Of a stretch of 64,000 bases of DNA, positions 12,187 to 24,559 are shown in pieces; position 1 is the first letter of the stretch, and each line of letters opens with the position of its first letter. The translations under genes were made by a program, and so were the position numbers. The notes under the pieces are model-generated. The model had not been told where the DNA came from. It saw nothing but the letters and a program-made list of their open reading frames with translations, and made no database searches. The DNA lies in the NCBI RefSeq assembly GCF_958298935.1, contig NC_084921.1, positions 51,385,001-51,449,000 of the forward strand. Direction: 5' to 3'. The DNA is from Phragmites australis. Taxonomy: Eukaryota > Streptophyta > Magnoliopsida > Poales > Poaceae.

Positions 12187-13037
12187 TTTTTTTGGAACAA
12201 TGAGTAGGAGCACTTCTCTTTTATTTAAGGAGAGGAAGTGTTTGACAAAATACATATGTTTTGATTACATAAGAAACTAGAAAAAGGCCTCTGAGTGAAT
12301 TCCATTATGGAAACTATCCGATCTCTGATTGATCACAGGCCAATCTCCGCACACTCATCTCCTCCTTGATCGGATGAAGCACCTGCATCGGCAGTGCTGA
12401 CTTGTGCTAAAAAGTTCATCGGTTTCTCTTCTTCCAAATATTCCATGTTGTGTACATGATGACAGCCGCTACCGTACGCCTTTGATTCTTTGAATGCCTT
12501 TCCATGTTTGCATTCCACCGTTGACTGATGGTTTTGTTTGATGCTGGGGCATTAATCATATCATGTGTCCATACACGAATCAGCTCCCAGACCTCTTTTG
12601 TGTAGCTAAAGTGCAAACGTAGATGTTCCGTTGTTTCTTGCTCTTGATCACACAGTTGGCACATCGGGTTATAGGGTCAATTCCGCCATGCAAGCTTGTC
12701 TGTCGTCAAAAGTCTTTTCTATACCATCAGCCAAGCAAAGAACTTATGTTTCCCTTCTGTATGTGCTCACCTGGGCATCAAAAGTTGTGTAGGATCCATG
12801 AAACTGAACAAGATATGAAGAACGAGCGCTATATTGGCCGTTAGCCATCCATTTCCATGTGATGGTATCCGGCTGCTCCAAAAGGTGCACTTGCTTGACC
12901 AATCCCCATGGTGCGATGAGTTCAATCATTTCTTCCACTGATGTCATTTTCATCAATCCTCTTGTTGCCTTGTATGTCTTCGCATACTGATACATTCTTT
13001 CTCCATGCAAGTTCGTACAATCTCGATGCTATGTCCA
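12187..13037 (-). mobile_element. 5'-truncated L1-type LINE with 16-bp TSD and zf-RVT remnant
   Basis: An 851-bp insertion flanked by the 16-bp duplication ttgttcatcatatata at 12171-12186 and 13038-13053. On the minus strand the 3' end carries a short A-run directly against the TSD. Inside, two minus-strand frames show the reverse-transcriptase zinc-binding (zf-RVT) region found at the C-terminus of plant LINE polyproteins: DTITWKWMANGQYSARSSY, then MCQLCDQEQETTEHLRLHF with the Cys/His pattern, and WNIWKKRNR. Frameshifts and stops make it non-functional. Confidence 0.85.
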
Positions 13038-13091
13038 TTGTTCATCATATATAAGACCGGTGCTATGTCCATTGTTCATCATATATAAGAC
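13027..13091. repeat. 31-bp direct repeat overlapping the LINE right-hand TSD
   Basis: Units at 13027-13057 and 13061-13091 are identical (tgctatgtccattgttcatc followed by atatataagac), with a period of 34 bp. The first copy contains the right target-site duplication of the adjacent LINE, so the duplication may have arisen during or after that insertion. Confidence 0.85.
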
Positions 13092-13544
13092 GAACGCCAA
13101 TGCTCAAAACTCAAAAGTCCTTCAGCTTCAAGAAATTGGTAGTGAATTTTTAGTGCAAGGCGCTGGTTTGAATCCTTTGCCTTAGATTCAATGCTAGCAA
13201 ATTATGGGAATAATGACAGGATCCCACCATCCATCTGCAGCTTATCTTTTTTGTTTCTATCTGTGCAGATTGCCTTTTGATCTAAAACTTCACGTGCTAT
13301 TTCACCCCTCAATCTCCCACCTCTATGATTTTTATTCGTATTTTTTTCGCAGCGATTTGATCCGTTAAAGAAGTTCAATGTGGTGGTCGGTATTTGAAAC
13401 CCCAACCCGCGCAGCTATTTTTTCTAAAAGTCCCCATTTTGAGTTATCCATTCACTCTTTTCCATTGAGTCTGAAACTTTGTGTGGAGTTTATATACTGT
13501 ATCACCCATGATTTTTAGTCGCCATTTGATAGGGAAATGAAGTA

Positions 13545-16370
13545 AAATACAGGCTCAGGCAGATATGATCAAATGAGCAACTCGGGCCGGTCCGGTACGG
13601 GTTCAGCTCGGTCCGGCTACGATACGGCCTGATAGGCTCGATTACTGTAACAGGTCGTGCCGTGCCGGCCCACGTGTCGCACCCTCAGTCCACGGCATGA
13701 CTCACGGCATGGTCGACACGACGGGCCCAGCGGCACGACGGGGCCCGCGGGCACGGTGGCAGGTCGGCGGCACAGCGGCCTGGCGACACGACGGTGCACG
13801 GCCGGGTCGACGGGTATGGTGGAGACACGCTTGGCCTAGCAGCACTCCAAAAATAGAAAAAAATAAAAATAATTGCTACAAAATTCTAAAGAATTAAAAA
13901 ATTATAGAAAATAAATAAAAAAGAGCTTTATTGATTGATTGCCTCGTTAAAAACCTTTCTACTAGAAGGGAAAAAGATTACAATCTACGGCTATGCTCTG
14001 AAAATTACATGATTTCATTAGAAACCCTAGATTTTGCTTGCAATATTCAATATGCTTCCTCAAATGTCCTGTTCCATTTGGAGATCTGACATCTAATTTA
14101 TAGTTGCATATATTACACTAGCAAATCTTACCTGTTCCCTGTTAATTTCTCTAAATACCTTTTCAAAATGTTACCACACCTATGACCATGCACGCGAGTT
14201 CTCGGCGTCTTGATCCATAAATGAAAATATGGAATTGATCTTTTGAAGTGGGCAAATGGCTACTGGCTAGCAAGTAGAAAAAGAGATATGAGTGGTCGAT
14301 GGGATCACAGGGAGTTTGAGATGGTATTTATAGGCCAAGACGAGAGGTGGGTAGCGGGTCATTTAAAAAAAAAGAAAAATCATTAATAAAATAAAAAACT
14401 TAGAAATAATAGGGATACATAATTAATTTTAAAAATGAGCTTTATTGATAAGTTACCTAATTAAAAACCTTTCTAACAAAGGAAAAAAGAGTACAACTTA
14501 GCTCAAAAAATTAAAAATTATATGTTCTCTGCAGTGTGTTGCATTCGTGCTTTAGCTTGTTCTTAATCTTTTACTATGGTCAGTATTTAAACCATCTCAC
14601 TTGACAGATTTGTTCTTCTCTTTTCGATTATTCTTCCAATAAGACTGAAGACAGCCTCAGAAGAAACTGTAGATACGAGAACCGTTAATAAATCTTGTAC
14701 TAACAGTGAAAGCACTAGATAATTCATCTTGTGCTCATGCTACCATTGTAGTATGTTGAAATTTTCTTATTCATGGCTGATAACGTCATTGTCGATGAAG
14801 GTAGTTAGCTCCCCTCCGGATCTTGGAATTTCAACACTCGTAGTCATAGATGATCGTGACGAAGATTCTGAACTTCTTGATGAAGAACCTCCACTAAATA
14901 TTTTTTTCCCATGTTGTTGTCTTCTTACTGGTTGTGGGTGCTAGTGGAGGTCGTTGCAAGCGAACTCCGGCATACTTTGTTTTATATTTACTATAAATAT
15001 TGAATAATTTAGAATGGACATTAGTATAATAAGTAGAATAATCATGGCCAAAGGCATCACCTAGAATTACGAGAACTTAAAAAACCTACGATTTTAGCTC
15101 TAGATCTTAAAAAAAGGCAAATACATACAATAAAGGAATTTCTTTCCAATATTTTAAAAATTTAGATTTTATAGGAACTACACAATCTCTTAGAAGATTG
15201 TTATTTTTATACATGTTTAAATGAGTAGTAATTTTAACAATATTATGCACTACTAAAAAAGATTTTGGATAATAAACTCCGGTAAACTTACAGTTGAATC
15301 ATAATTTTTTTTAAGAAACTCTAGTATCCATTCGGCAACATACCAATATGCTTTCGTGAGTAAAGTTTGACCCCATGCTGATGATAGTATGTATGAATAA
15401 ACACACTAAATATACTCTTATATGGCACAATATTTTTGAGCATCATGAAAGTAGGGTTTTATCTTACCAGTATGTCCATAACAAACTTACATAGACGCAT
15501 ATTCATTGCAACACAATATTGCTTATATGCTACAATTTGTTGGTTAGAGAAGTTTACAAAAGATATTGCAGTACAAAAATCGTCTAGGTATTACGACAAA
15601 CTCTTCAAACCGAATTTTACTATAAGATTGATAATATGACAAGCACATCGTTGATGTAACAAGAAATATTCAGCATATATACTAAATAACGGAGTAAGAA
15701 TATCCATGACTCTAGAGTTTGTACCAATATTATCTAAAATGATAAAAAATATTTTATTTGTCAAATCAAAGTCTTCAACTACTTGAGATATTTTTTTAGC
15801 AATATTTTAACCGGTATATACGTTGTCAATCAACCTGAAAGACCTATTATTCTCTTTTCTATTTTTCAATCATTATTAACAAAATGAGCAACAACACTAA
15901 GATAATCCTCTCTAGCCCTACTTGGCCATATGTCCGAGGTAAAAGCAACTGAAAATGTACATGTTTGCAATATTTCTTTAAGCTTGCTACGACATACATT
16001 GTAGTATTTTACCATATCACTACTAATTGTCTGTCTAGAAATATGCGTGAACCTAGGATTATAAGCTTACTTAATGTAATCTTAAAATGCAGGAGATTCA
16101 CCGATGTTGAGTGGTAGATCCGTTCTTGCAATAAAGCGGTATAACTCTTTTCGAGCATTAGCAGGATCATACTTAAAGAACTTGCCAGCGTCCGAACTTG
16201 AGAAGATTGTGAGTACCCTTAATGCTTCAACTGGGTTACTGGAATTGAAAGAAAAAATGATGGATATTCGTCCATTGAGGTGTCTGTTGAGAAATGGTGT
16301 GGTTTCTAGCTTGTGCATTGCATGTACAAATCGATTTGTGGGTTGTTTCGAGTTAAAGAGAAACATCACC
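13545..16370 (-). pseudogene. Decayed hAT-superfamily transposon with transposase pseudogene
   Basis: Read on the minus strand from 16370, the frame carries pieces of a plant hAT (RICESLEEPER/Ac-like) transposase. These are FKYDPANARKELYRFIARTD and LPLNIGESPAF, then (about 15.9-15.6 kb) YLSVVAHFVNND, KRIIGFRLID and RCACHIINLIV. Stops and frameshifts are scattered throughout. The left end (13.56-13.83 kb) is GC-rich with repeated ggccggtccg/gccggccc motifs, as in hAT subterminal regions. Two related direct segments containing gagctttattgat and ttaaaaacctttct lie at about 13.92 and 14.43 kb. The N-terminal BED finger and the right terminus were not found. Exact ends and 8-bp TSDs are undetermined. 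Confidence 0.75.
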
Positions 16371-16403
16371 TTTGGAAATTGCCCAGGTATCCTAAGGTCA
16401 TGA

Positions 16404-17077
16404 TCCTAAGTGATTTTTATTTTCTATTCTGATTGTGCTTGAACGACAAGTCGTTCCTATACTGTAAATGCACTGTACAGGCTGCTTCCGATGCAGGTAA
16501 TATTCGACGAGATAATGGAATTGCGCTATGTTGTTTGATTCATGATATATGAAGAAAAGAATGTTTGATTATGAGAAGTAGGAGGTAATGGAACCAATTT
16601 CACCAGGGGGACTACAATGAGACAATGGATTTATTCGAAAATAACCACCCGTAGTCATTTTTGTTGGTCCTGTACTCTGACTTGAAGGCAATCAAGCAAC
16701 TCATAAGCTACTAAAGAATTCTAACTGCTGCAAAAATGCAGATTACTGATCCCCGTTCAATGTCATGCAAGTAGGAGATTCATACTCTAAATAACCACAC
16801 ATCATCAGATGTAGAATCAATCTTTTCCAAGCATCAACCATATCCATCCTACTTGCCCATTTCTATGCAATCTCCCATATCAAAACAAAGACTTTGACAT
16901 GCCCACAAGCAAAAAATGCTAACATTCAGCAAGCTCCAAAATCCTCACAACATTAACTATATACCATACTCGCAAAAAAAACTATATACCATACTGGAAC
17001 TGCAATCTTTGTTCAACACGGCATATGATATTCATGATTTATTGTACTCGAATGGCCAAAACAAAAGGGTCATGTAC
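16404..17077. other. Gene-free stretch
   Basis: AT-rich sequence with a short local duplication, actatataccatactcgcaa / actatataccatactggaac, at about 16957-17000. On the minus strand it would be the intron after the exon-like segment at 17078-17149. Nothing else was recognised. Confidence 0.4.
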
Positions 17078-17149
17078 CTGCTGCTCAGGCAATCGCTTGG
17101 ACGATGAGTCCCCAAAATGCACCTTCCCCTTCGTCTTCTCAGCATCCAT
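17078..17149 (-). pseudogene. Isolated first-exon-like segment
   Basis: The minus strand has an ATG at 17149, a 24-codon open stretch (MDAEKTKGKVHFGDSSSKRL followed by PEQQ) and a good donor CAG|GTACATG at 17078. Composition is like a grass first exon. No downstream exon could be found; beyond a T-rich intron-like stretch lies the hAT element. I do not recognise the protein. It may be the stranded first exon of a gene broken by transposition, or a chance open frame. Confidence 0.3.
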
Positions 17150-20100
17150 CTTCGCTTAGAGGCGTTTCAGCGAGAAACGAACCGACCTGCATCAAAAGCC
17201 CTCGGAATTACTCAACGAAGCATCGAGGATTATTCTTATTCTTTTGAGGCTGCACAGCGCCATCGATGAAAACTACATCACTAACAAGCGAGACTAGGTA
17301 AGGCTCAGACTGAATTTTGTTTTACTTGATTTTCTTTATAGAATTTCTCACCATGATCCGGTGCCAAAAATGAAGCAGTATTGCATGATTACACTCTAAA
17401 AGCCCTGTTGATTATAGACGGCCGGCCTTGCCGATTATAGACTTTAGCGATCTCAATAATTTGGCACACTGGATTCTTCCTATATTGATAAAAAATTAAA
17501 TTGTTTCACCTTAAAATCCTGACGTCAACGATGGTTTGGATCCATGGACAGCACGCGATGTCTGATCCCGACTAGCAATCTTCCGTCGGTCCCTTAACAT
17601 GTAAATATATACAACCCACTTGTAACCGTAATCTGACGAATTTGTTAATGCATATGACTCACTTTTTAAGTAATCGTAACCAACTTATAACGAGTTTAAA
17701 ATGCCTTGTTTAACGCCCGACATAGCCACTGAACTAGCACTATGCCTCTCTTTTTTTTTAGGAAATGACTAGCACTATGCCTTTTTTTTTGGTTGAGGAT
17801 GAGGAAATGACTAGCACTATGCCTTGTTTAACGTCCGTTCCCTTTCATAGAGCCTACCATTGACTTTACGCCCACTTGAAGACGCGTGCCGTGATGTGAG
17901 ACCAAGGACAATAGAGATGGACTTGTCTGGGCCGCAGCCCAGGCCCACCGCGACCCAATTTTCAATCGAGACAGTTGTCTTTCAAGCCAGAGCACTAGAG
18001 CAGCAGCTGTTTCCTGATGCCTCCTCATCTCAGCTTCAGTGTGTCGCTCTACCTGGAAGTGACAGCTCTCTCTCTCCTCTCTCTCTTTCTTTCTCTCTCT
18101 CTCACTCACTCTCTCAGAGCAGTGATTTGCCCTCTGAAGTGGCAGCACACACTGACGAGATGTCCAAGCTACTACCTTTAATCGTGTCCCCACAAAAAAA
18201 ATTTCTGAAAAGTCAGGCTACAAAAGTTGTCCCGCAGAACCCGATTTAGTAATCGATTGGCTGGATGAGAGTGGTATCAAATTCCAAGCGTGGATTGGCT
18301 GCTCCAAAGATCCATAGACATTTTATCATGGGAAAGGAATTATGGATCGACTGCCTAATTTGCCTTTCAGACAGCACTACTATGTTGTACCAAGTCGTCG
18401 TCCAGATGATAGGTCAACTGACGCTATATGCCCCCTCCACTAGCTTGGAAAAAGAGGGAGGGAAATGAGAACAGAGAAACAAAAATAGGTGAAACCTAGG
18501 GATCAGGGTAGCAGCGTGTTGATTCAGGAGAAATGGGTGGCAGATCTAAGTCTATGATCACATGTTTTTGTTACGATTCGGTAGTTGCGTCATGTCTAAT
18601 TTATAAGTTACAGATAAGTGATATCATAACGTGTATGCACATGAACATAGTCATCGAATTCCACCGTGGTCCTCTGTGTTCTTGTGCTCAAACCCTAGAC
18701 AGAGAGAGGGAGGATAACGGATGGGGCTATGATGGGGATGAGGCTGATTGTAGAGTTGTCTAGCGATGAAGATCAGGAAGAATCGAGTTGGATTTTGCGA
18801 TGGTATACGCGGGTGAGGTGATATGAAGGAGGGTGGTGTGGCAATATATATGGCTGCAATTATAGAGAGAAGGGTGAGTGTGGGGGAGGCGGAGAGGTGG
18901 CGGGCGGTGCGGTGGGAAGTGACGCGAGGATCAATATCTAGGATTTGGTGTATTCTGATCTAACGTTATATGATTTTACATAAATATTTTAGGAAATGTG
19001 GGTTGATGAATTCAATGTTATATAGTGTTATCTAGATATTTTAGAAAAATACCGCGTGCCAATTATTAGGCATACCTTTGAATGACCTATGCTTTAAAAT
19101 ATTTTCTAATGCAAAAAGAAGTATGGAGTGACTAGGTAATGTGACATTTTGATAGGACAACAAAGGATAAGAAAAGTGAAGTTAGAGGAGTGTTCGGTGG
19201 ACTATCCCTTTTGGTTCATCTCTCGTACACCAGTTCTGACAGTTTTCATTTTATTAGTTGTTTGGCTCTTTTTTCGTGCTCACCGTATAAGGTATGATTT
19301 CATCCGTTTATAGATATCCTTCTTCTCCGTCACGCATATTTCTCTGTGAACAAAATAGGAGGACGATGGAATTCAACTTGGACATGAATCTCAAATGCGT
19401 GTCAGCGGTAATTAAAGATAGTGCAAGCGGTTCTCGATGGTCAAAGCGGAAGCACTACCCGGAAAAATTCATCGTAATTTTGATCCTCCAACTCTCGGAT
19501 TGTATGGTTCCTCTCCTATTTCCAAATTTCAGCCTTGGTCCGGCCTGAGAGCCTGTAAGCTTAATTGTAGGCATCTATGATGCCGTTCTGTTTCCCTTTC
19601 TAATATAATCGCTCTCATTGTAGCTTTCGAGAAAAAAAGGCGGAAGGCTACGTTCTCGACGACCTCCGGCCGATTGTAACCCGGAAAGCTGGTTCTAGTT
19701 TATTTGCAAATGTTGCCTGTGTCCAGTATGCCCTGTTGGGATTTCATAAGAGACAGTTCAATTCTCATCCGAAGGAAGCTGGCAATTCCATATTTCCATG
19801 AACAAGATCCCGCCTATGAGGAAGCAACACATGCCATGGTACTTCTTTGCTGCTGTACGTCTAGCAACAGGAGCAAGGAAGTCTCAGGTGTCACAACTAC
19901 CCCTTTCTTTCACACAATTTTTTTCTTTTTTTGCAAGGATTGGATATGAGTCCGTCAGTGTAGGATACGGCAGATCAATCTGACAGTTTGTGGGAGCTCG
20001 GCCTTTTCGATGGCTCCACATCGCCTGACGCCTGTACGCGGCGCGTCCGCCTCCGACGTGCATGTCCTGTTGGACAGGGCATCGCTTTGTCAGCAAGGGC

Positions 20101-20810
20101 CGGCAGAGCAGGATGCAGTGATGCACGTCGATCCACGCATTGCATGCATGTTCACGCCCAGTCCATGCCGGCTTGTTGACTGAACAAACGGAGCTCATTT
20201 CAATAAGGCCGTCTCGGATGACACGAACATATGTACGCTAAAATCGATCTCTTCCTTCTTGGATCTGCACATTATACAGCAAGTATCGATGCTGCCAAGC
20301 GAGAATCTAGCCATCAGCCCTGCATGCGTCTTGTACTGTTCTTTGTCTGGATGCAAGTAAATAAACAGATAATGCAGTGTGTATGTACGTGTGCAGGTAG
20401 GCAACAGCAATCTTGTACCTTAGCGTGCAGGAGATCTCAAGAAATATATCCTACTCGTCCCCAAGCTAGCTAGCCCTTAGCTTGTCCCCAGGCTCGATCG
20501 AGAGTCGACAAACCAAGAAAAAAGAAGATAATTCGATCAAGAGTCATAAGAATTGTGCATCATCCAAAAATAATACATAAGAAATAGGAGGAAGAGATCA
20601 GATAGAGACCAGCATCGGCACAGTATGGGCACCAAGCGCGCAAGGAGCCGCCGCCTCCAGGAATTCCAGATTGCGATCGCAGGTTGTGGCTTAGCAGCCA
20701 TGACCCGTCAAAGCCCACCAGGATTGGAGGCCCCACACATTTATCCACTGGATCAACCGGTTACTCCCACGTTTTGTTTAGATATAATTAATATCGTGTG
20801 TTACTATCGT
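17150..20810. repeat. Gene-free stretch with short repeats and a CT-rich microsatellite
   Basis: No supported gene. Three near-identical segments containing actagcactatgcct occur between 17730 and 17830, and atgccttgtttaacg occurs at 17702 and again at 17820, indicating local duplications. A pyrimidine microsatellite (CT/CTTT units) covers 18065-18116. The rest is unrecognised mixed-composition sequence. Confidence 0.55.
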
Positions 20811-20813
20811 ACG

Positions 20814-21971
20814 TACTAAAAATTATCAGTACCACTTTATAATTGTCATCACTACCATCATAACTGTCATCACTGTCAACTTTTAAACCGTCACTGTGAA
20901 CTCAACGGTCATAGTCAATCCCTAAATCCTATATTTTCGGAGCTGAGAAATAAAAAAATCTCATCCAAACGCACTCTCCTATGCTATGTGCACGGGTTCA
21001 CACAATTTTTCATGCGTGCGGTTTGTGAGCAACCTCTTACCTCGCATAAAGCCTCCTCACCATCTCACTATCACTGATTGCTAAGAGCAATGAGATATTT
21101 TTTCCTTTTGACTCGTGTTATCTAAATATTTTTATGATTATTTAGATATTGAAATGACTTTAAATGAAAATGTTGTCAACTATAAAGTTATAGATCTCGT
21201 CGAGAGCTACAATTTTTTATAAATATTTTTTATCTAAATATGTATAAAAATTTTATGAATTTATGAATATCTCATTAAAAACATGCAAACCAACCCTTGG
21301 TTTTCCCTACTTTCAAAACATGAAGAGCATTGCATATAATATTAGCATTTCACCATGTAATTGCTACAGTTAGAAATGATCATTTGACTAAGCTATATTT
21401 TTATATCATTTCACATTTCATCCAAATTGGAAATGAGTTGGCCCACTTGAAAGTCAGAGGAGAGATTGCATATACAATATACTAATCATTTTTAGTGGTT
21501 AAGCATTATGTATATTATTATTTTATCATGTTATTGCTAATTTATTCTTTTTCATCTAGTTTAGGAATGCTAGGTACTCTCATGAGTGAACCACAACTAT
21601 AAGAGTCGAGCTTGATAAGTTACATATGACAAAATAGTTGTGAACAAGATTAGGATATCTGGATGGTTTCAAATAAAAAGGTTATCAACTACAAAGTCAT
21701 AGATCTCAGTAAGAGCTACAATTTTCATATAAAATTGTCTTCATCGGACTTTGTATGGAAAGTTATAAATTTTCAAAAATAAGCTATAAACTATTATCAT
21801 TGTCGGTTCTTGACATGAACCAATAATAATAATGATTTTTCATTGCTAAATCTTTTTTAATATACTATCATTGTCAGTTCTTAATATGAATTGATAGTGA
21901 CATATTATCACTATCGGGTTTTAAAGAACCGTTAGTGATATAGGGTCGTATATCGGTGTTTTTTAGTAGTG
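20814..21971. mobile_element. Probable non-autonomous CACTA-like element (~1.16 kb)
   Basis: The right end is tttttagtagtg (CACTACTAAAAA reversed), ending at 21971 and followed by acg. The left side has TACTAAAAA at 20814-20822, preceded by acg at 20811-20813. This fits a 3-bp target duplication if the outer CAC of the left terminus is lost or mutated. Both ends contain multiple short imperfect subterminal motifs (tgtcatcact, actatcattgtc, atagtgac). Two direct internal segments resembling atagatctcg/agagctacaatttt occur at about 21190 and 21700. There is no coding capacity. Confidence 0.5.
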
Positions 21972-23370
21972 ACGGCTAGCTAGATCTTCCAGTAGTCCAA
22001 CCCCGTAGACCATTCTTTGAAATGTTATTGATGTGTCCTGCTTCCTGAAATCAAGACAAGTGATCAAGCAATGGATGTGATGCATATGGTTGATATATAG
22101 CCACTAAAAACATGCACTTGCTGGTCGAGCTTGTTAGAGTTGCATGCGCCTCCATTTTGTTTACTGTATTCACATCATGTGTCTCATCGTCCAAAAACAC
22201 CTCCGTAACATGTACACCACGCCCATCCCTAACCTTAATCCCCACCCTTCTTCCTTACCAAGTCGGCATCCGCCCTCACCCCTATCTCCATGCTCTGACA
22301 TCATCACTTTGCTGACACTGTCACTACCTATCAACCAATCCCTCCATCGGCTCCGAACATTTTTAACCTACAACTGCCAACCACCCCTTCCCAGACTGTG
22401 CATCCCTAATTTAACACTGCTCACATGGATGAGAACCGCGGGTGACACCACATCTTCCCTCTCCTCCCTTTAAAGTTGGCCCTAGTGAAACCTAACCCTA
22501 GGTGAACCCTAACCCTAAAAAGCTCATCGGAGATGAAGACGGAAGTGGTGGCATATGAATCTCAAGCCCATGCAATACCCAAAAACCTGACCAAATTCTC
22601 AAAAAAAAAATGTGGATGAAATACGGTAAATCCTTCTCCTTTTTCCTAAAAAAACTACTCCTACGTCAAGGGTTTGTTGGGAATTTTATCAGATACGAAA
22701 GGTGCGGTGCCATTTGATTACTAAATATGCATGGTCCAAGGGCAAAAGCAGGCAGGGTTTTGCTAACGCCATTGACTCCTTTGGAGTGGCACGTACAACC
22801 CCTAGGTAGTAGATACGCTCCCCTCATGCGGTTTGGTGTTCACCTCTGCCTTGCTAGTGGGGGAAACTAAATGTAGTTCTCTACCTAGGTGTGTGCACAC
22901 ACATTTCGAATTTGTATACTTGTATACTCCCAAAAAAATTCGAAGTACTCATGCGCGCGCACCCATTTTGCTAGTGTTGATGAATATATGCTATCCACGC
23001 ACAGCTGGGCAGCAGTGTTCTTAACTTAGCTATCATATCTAATATGTGCTCTGGTCAATCTGTCGAAACACGCACATAGGTGAGGTCGATCGACCGAGCT
23101 ACGGCGAAAAGTCTTCGGCAGGCCAAGATCTCCGGCAACAAGCTAGCAGCTAGGGCTAGCTCCATGCATGTTGATGGCGGAGCTTGGATCAGTTTCCTCT
23201 CCCAGCTCGGGCACGAAACGGACACGGACAGGAACAGACACAGTCGATTTGGAGCCAGGTCGGCCAAGGGCAAGGAACCGACACCATGACTTGACATGCT
23301 CACGAACTTGCTGCCTTGCAGATGGTCACTTGCAAGTAACTATCTCAGAATGAAGACGGTGGTGGTTAAA
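21972..23370. other. Gene-free stretch between two CACTA elements
   Basis: No gene is supported. A short telomere-like run containing aaccctaaccctaa lies at about 22487-22520. Several medium open frames exist on both strands but lack recognisable domains or splice context. Confidence 0.5.
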
Positions 23371-23852
23371 CCCTATCATAAATATGTTTCATTTCTATTT
23401 ATGTAAAAGTGTCTATATTTTCGCGTTTAATATAGGTATATATAAACAAGTTTGATTAACAACTGTGTCTGTAATATGGCTGCACAATGGTCAATTTGAC
23501 ATGTATCACATATGAAATTACTATAGTAACCATATGTGTGTGTATACTTTCATATACGGATTTTTTTGAAAAACCATATGTGTCTCTAAGATGGTTTTAG
23601 ACGAGATGGTAGAAACCGTCCGTGTCTAGCTTATAGTTTGAGACAGAGTTTCTAAGTAATCATCTGTGTCATGAGACACAGACTGCATTTCAGATCAAAT
23701 TTCACAGACGTGTTACTTTAAGAGCCATCTCTGTGTAAATATTTTGGACGTATTGATATAGAAACCGTCTGTGTGTCCCTAAACTCCCCAACACCAATTT
23801 TACTCCCAGTCAACCTTATGGACATATTACAAGCTCAAAATATTATGAACAC

Positions 23853-24401
23853 TATATATATATATATATATAGTGAACCATGTTGTGCCACCCTCAGTTG
23901 TTGCAGTCACCTTCGCACCACCCTAATTATGACTAAGAAACTAGTCAGTTACGACGGCACATATAGGTGAGTTATGATCACATGATAAAAAGTGTATAAT
24001 TACGAGAAGCATTGTAGTTTACTGTTACGCCACCCTCAGTTAAAACTAAAAAAAATAGTCAGCTACGATATCACAGATAGTTGAGTTACGATCACATGAC
24101 AAAAAAGTCAGTTACGATAGCGACTATATTGCCTTTTAAATCGTAACTAGGGTGTGCGCAGAGGCGACCCAGTTGCGATAACAGTTACGACTAAGAAAAT
24201 AGTCAGTTACGACAGCATAGATATTTGAGTTACGATTACATGACAAAAAAAGTTAGTTACGATAGCAACTATATTGCTTTTTGGATTGTAACCGGGGGTG
24301 TGCACAGAGGTGACCCAGTTGCGATCACATGATAAAAAAGAATATATTTACAAGATAAGTCAGTTACTACAAACATATATGGTTGTATATATATATATAT
24401 A
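23853..24401. repeat. (TA)n-flanked block of diverged ~145-bp tandem repeats
   Basis: The block is bounded by (TA)n runs at 23853-23872 and 24386-24401. Between them, a unit of roughly 145 bp is repeated about two and a half times. Shared phrases include agtcagttacga, gagttacgatcacatgacaa and gcgacccagttgcgat. The layout resembles Micron-type elements, which sit inside TA microsatellites in rice, but I cannot confirm the family. Confidence 0.5.
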
Positions 24402-24559
24402 ACAAACGAATTAGATGTCATATATATATAGTGGTATGAGTGATTGAAAGATGTGTTTGAAAGTCTTTACAATGTGAAGAACCTTAAGAGTGACATGTCT
24501 AGTGCATTAAGGGTAAATAGGTCATAAAATCATTTAAGCTGATAGGGAAGTAGCCTCTG

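Noticed and set aside
22487..22520. Telomere-like aaccctaaccctaa run
   Set aside because: Only about two repeat units; too short to indicate an interstitial telomere or fusion site.
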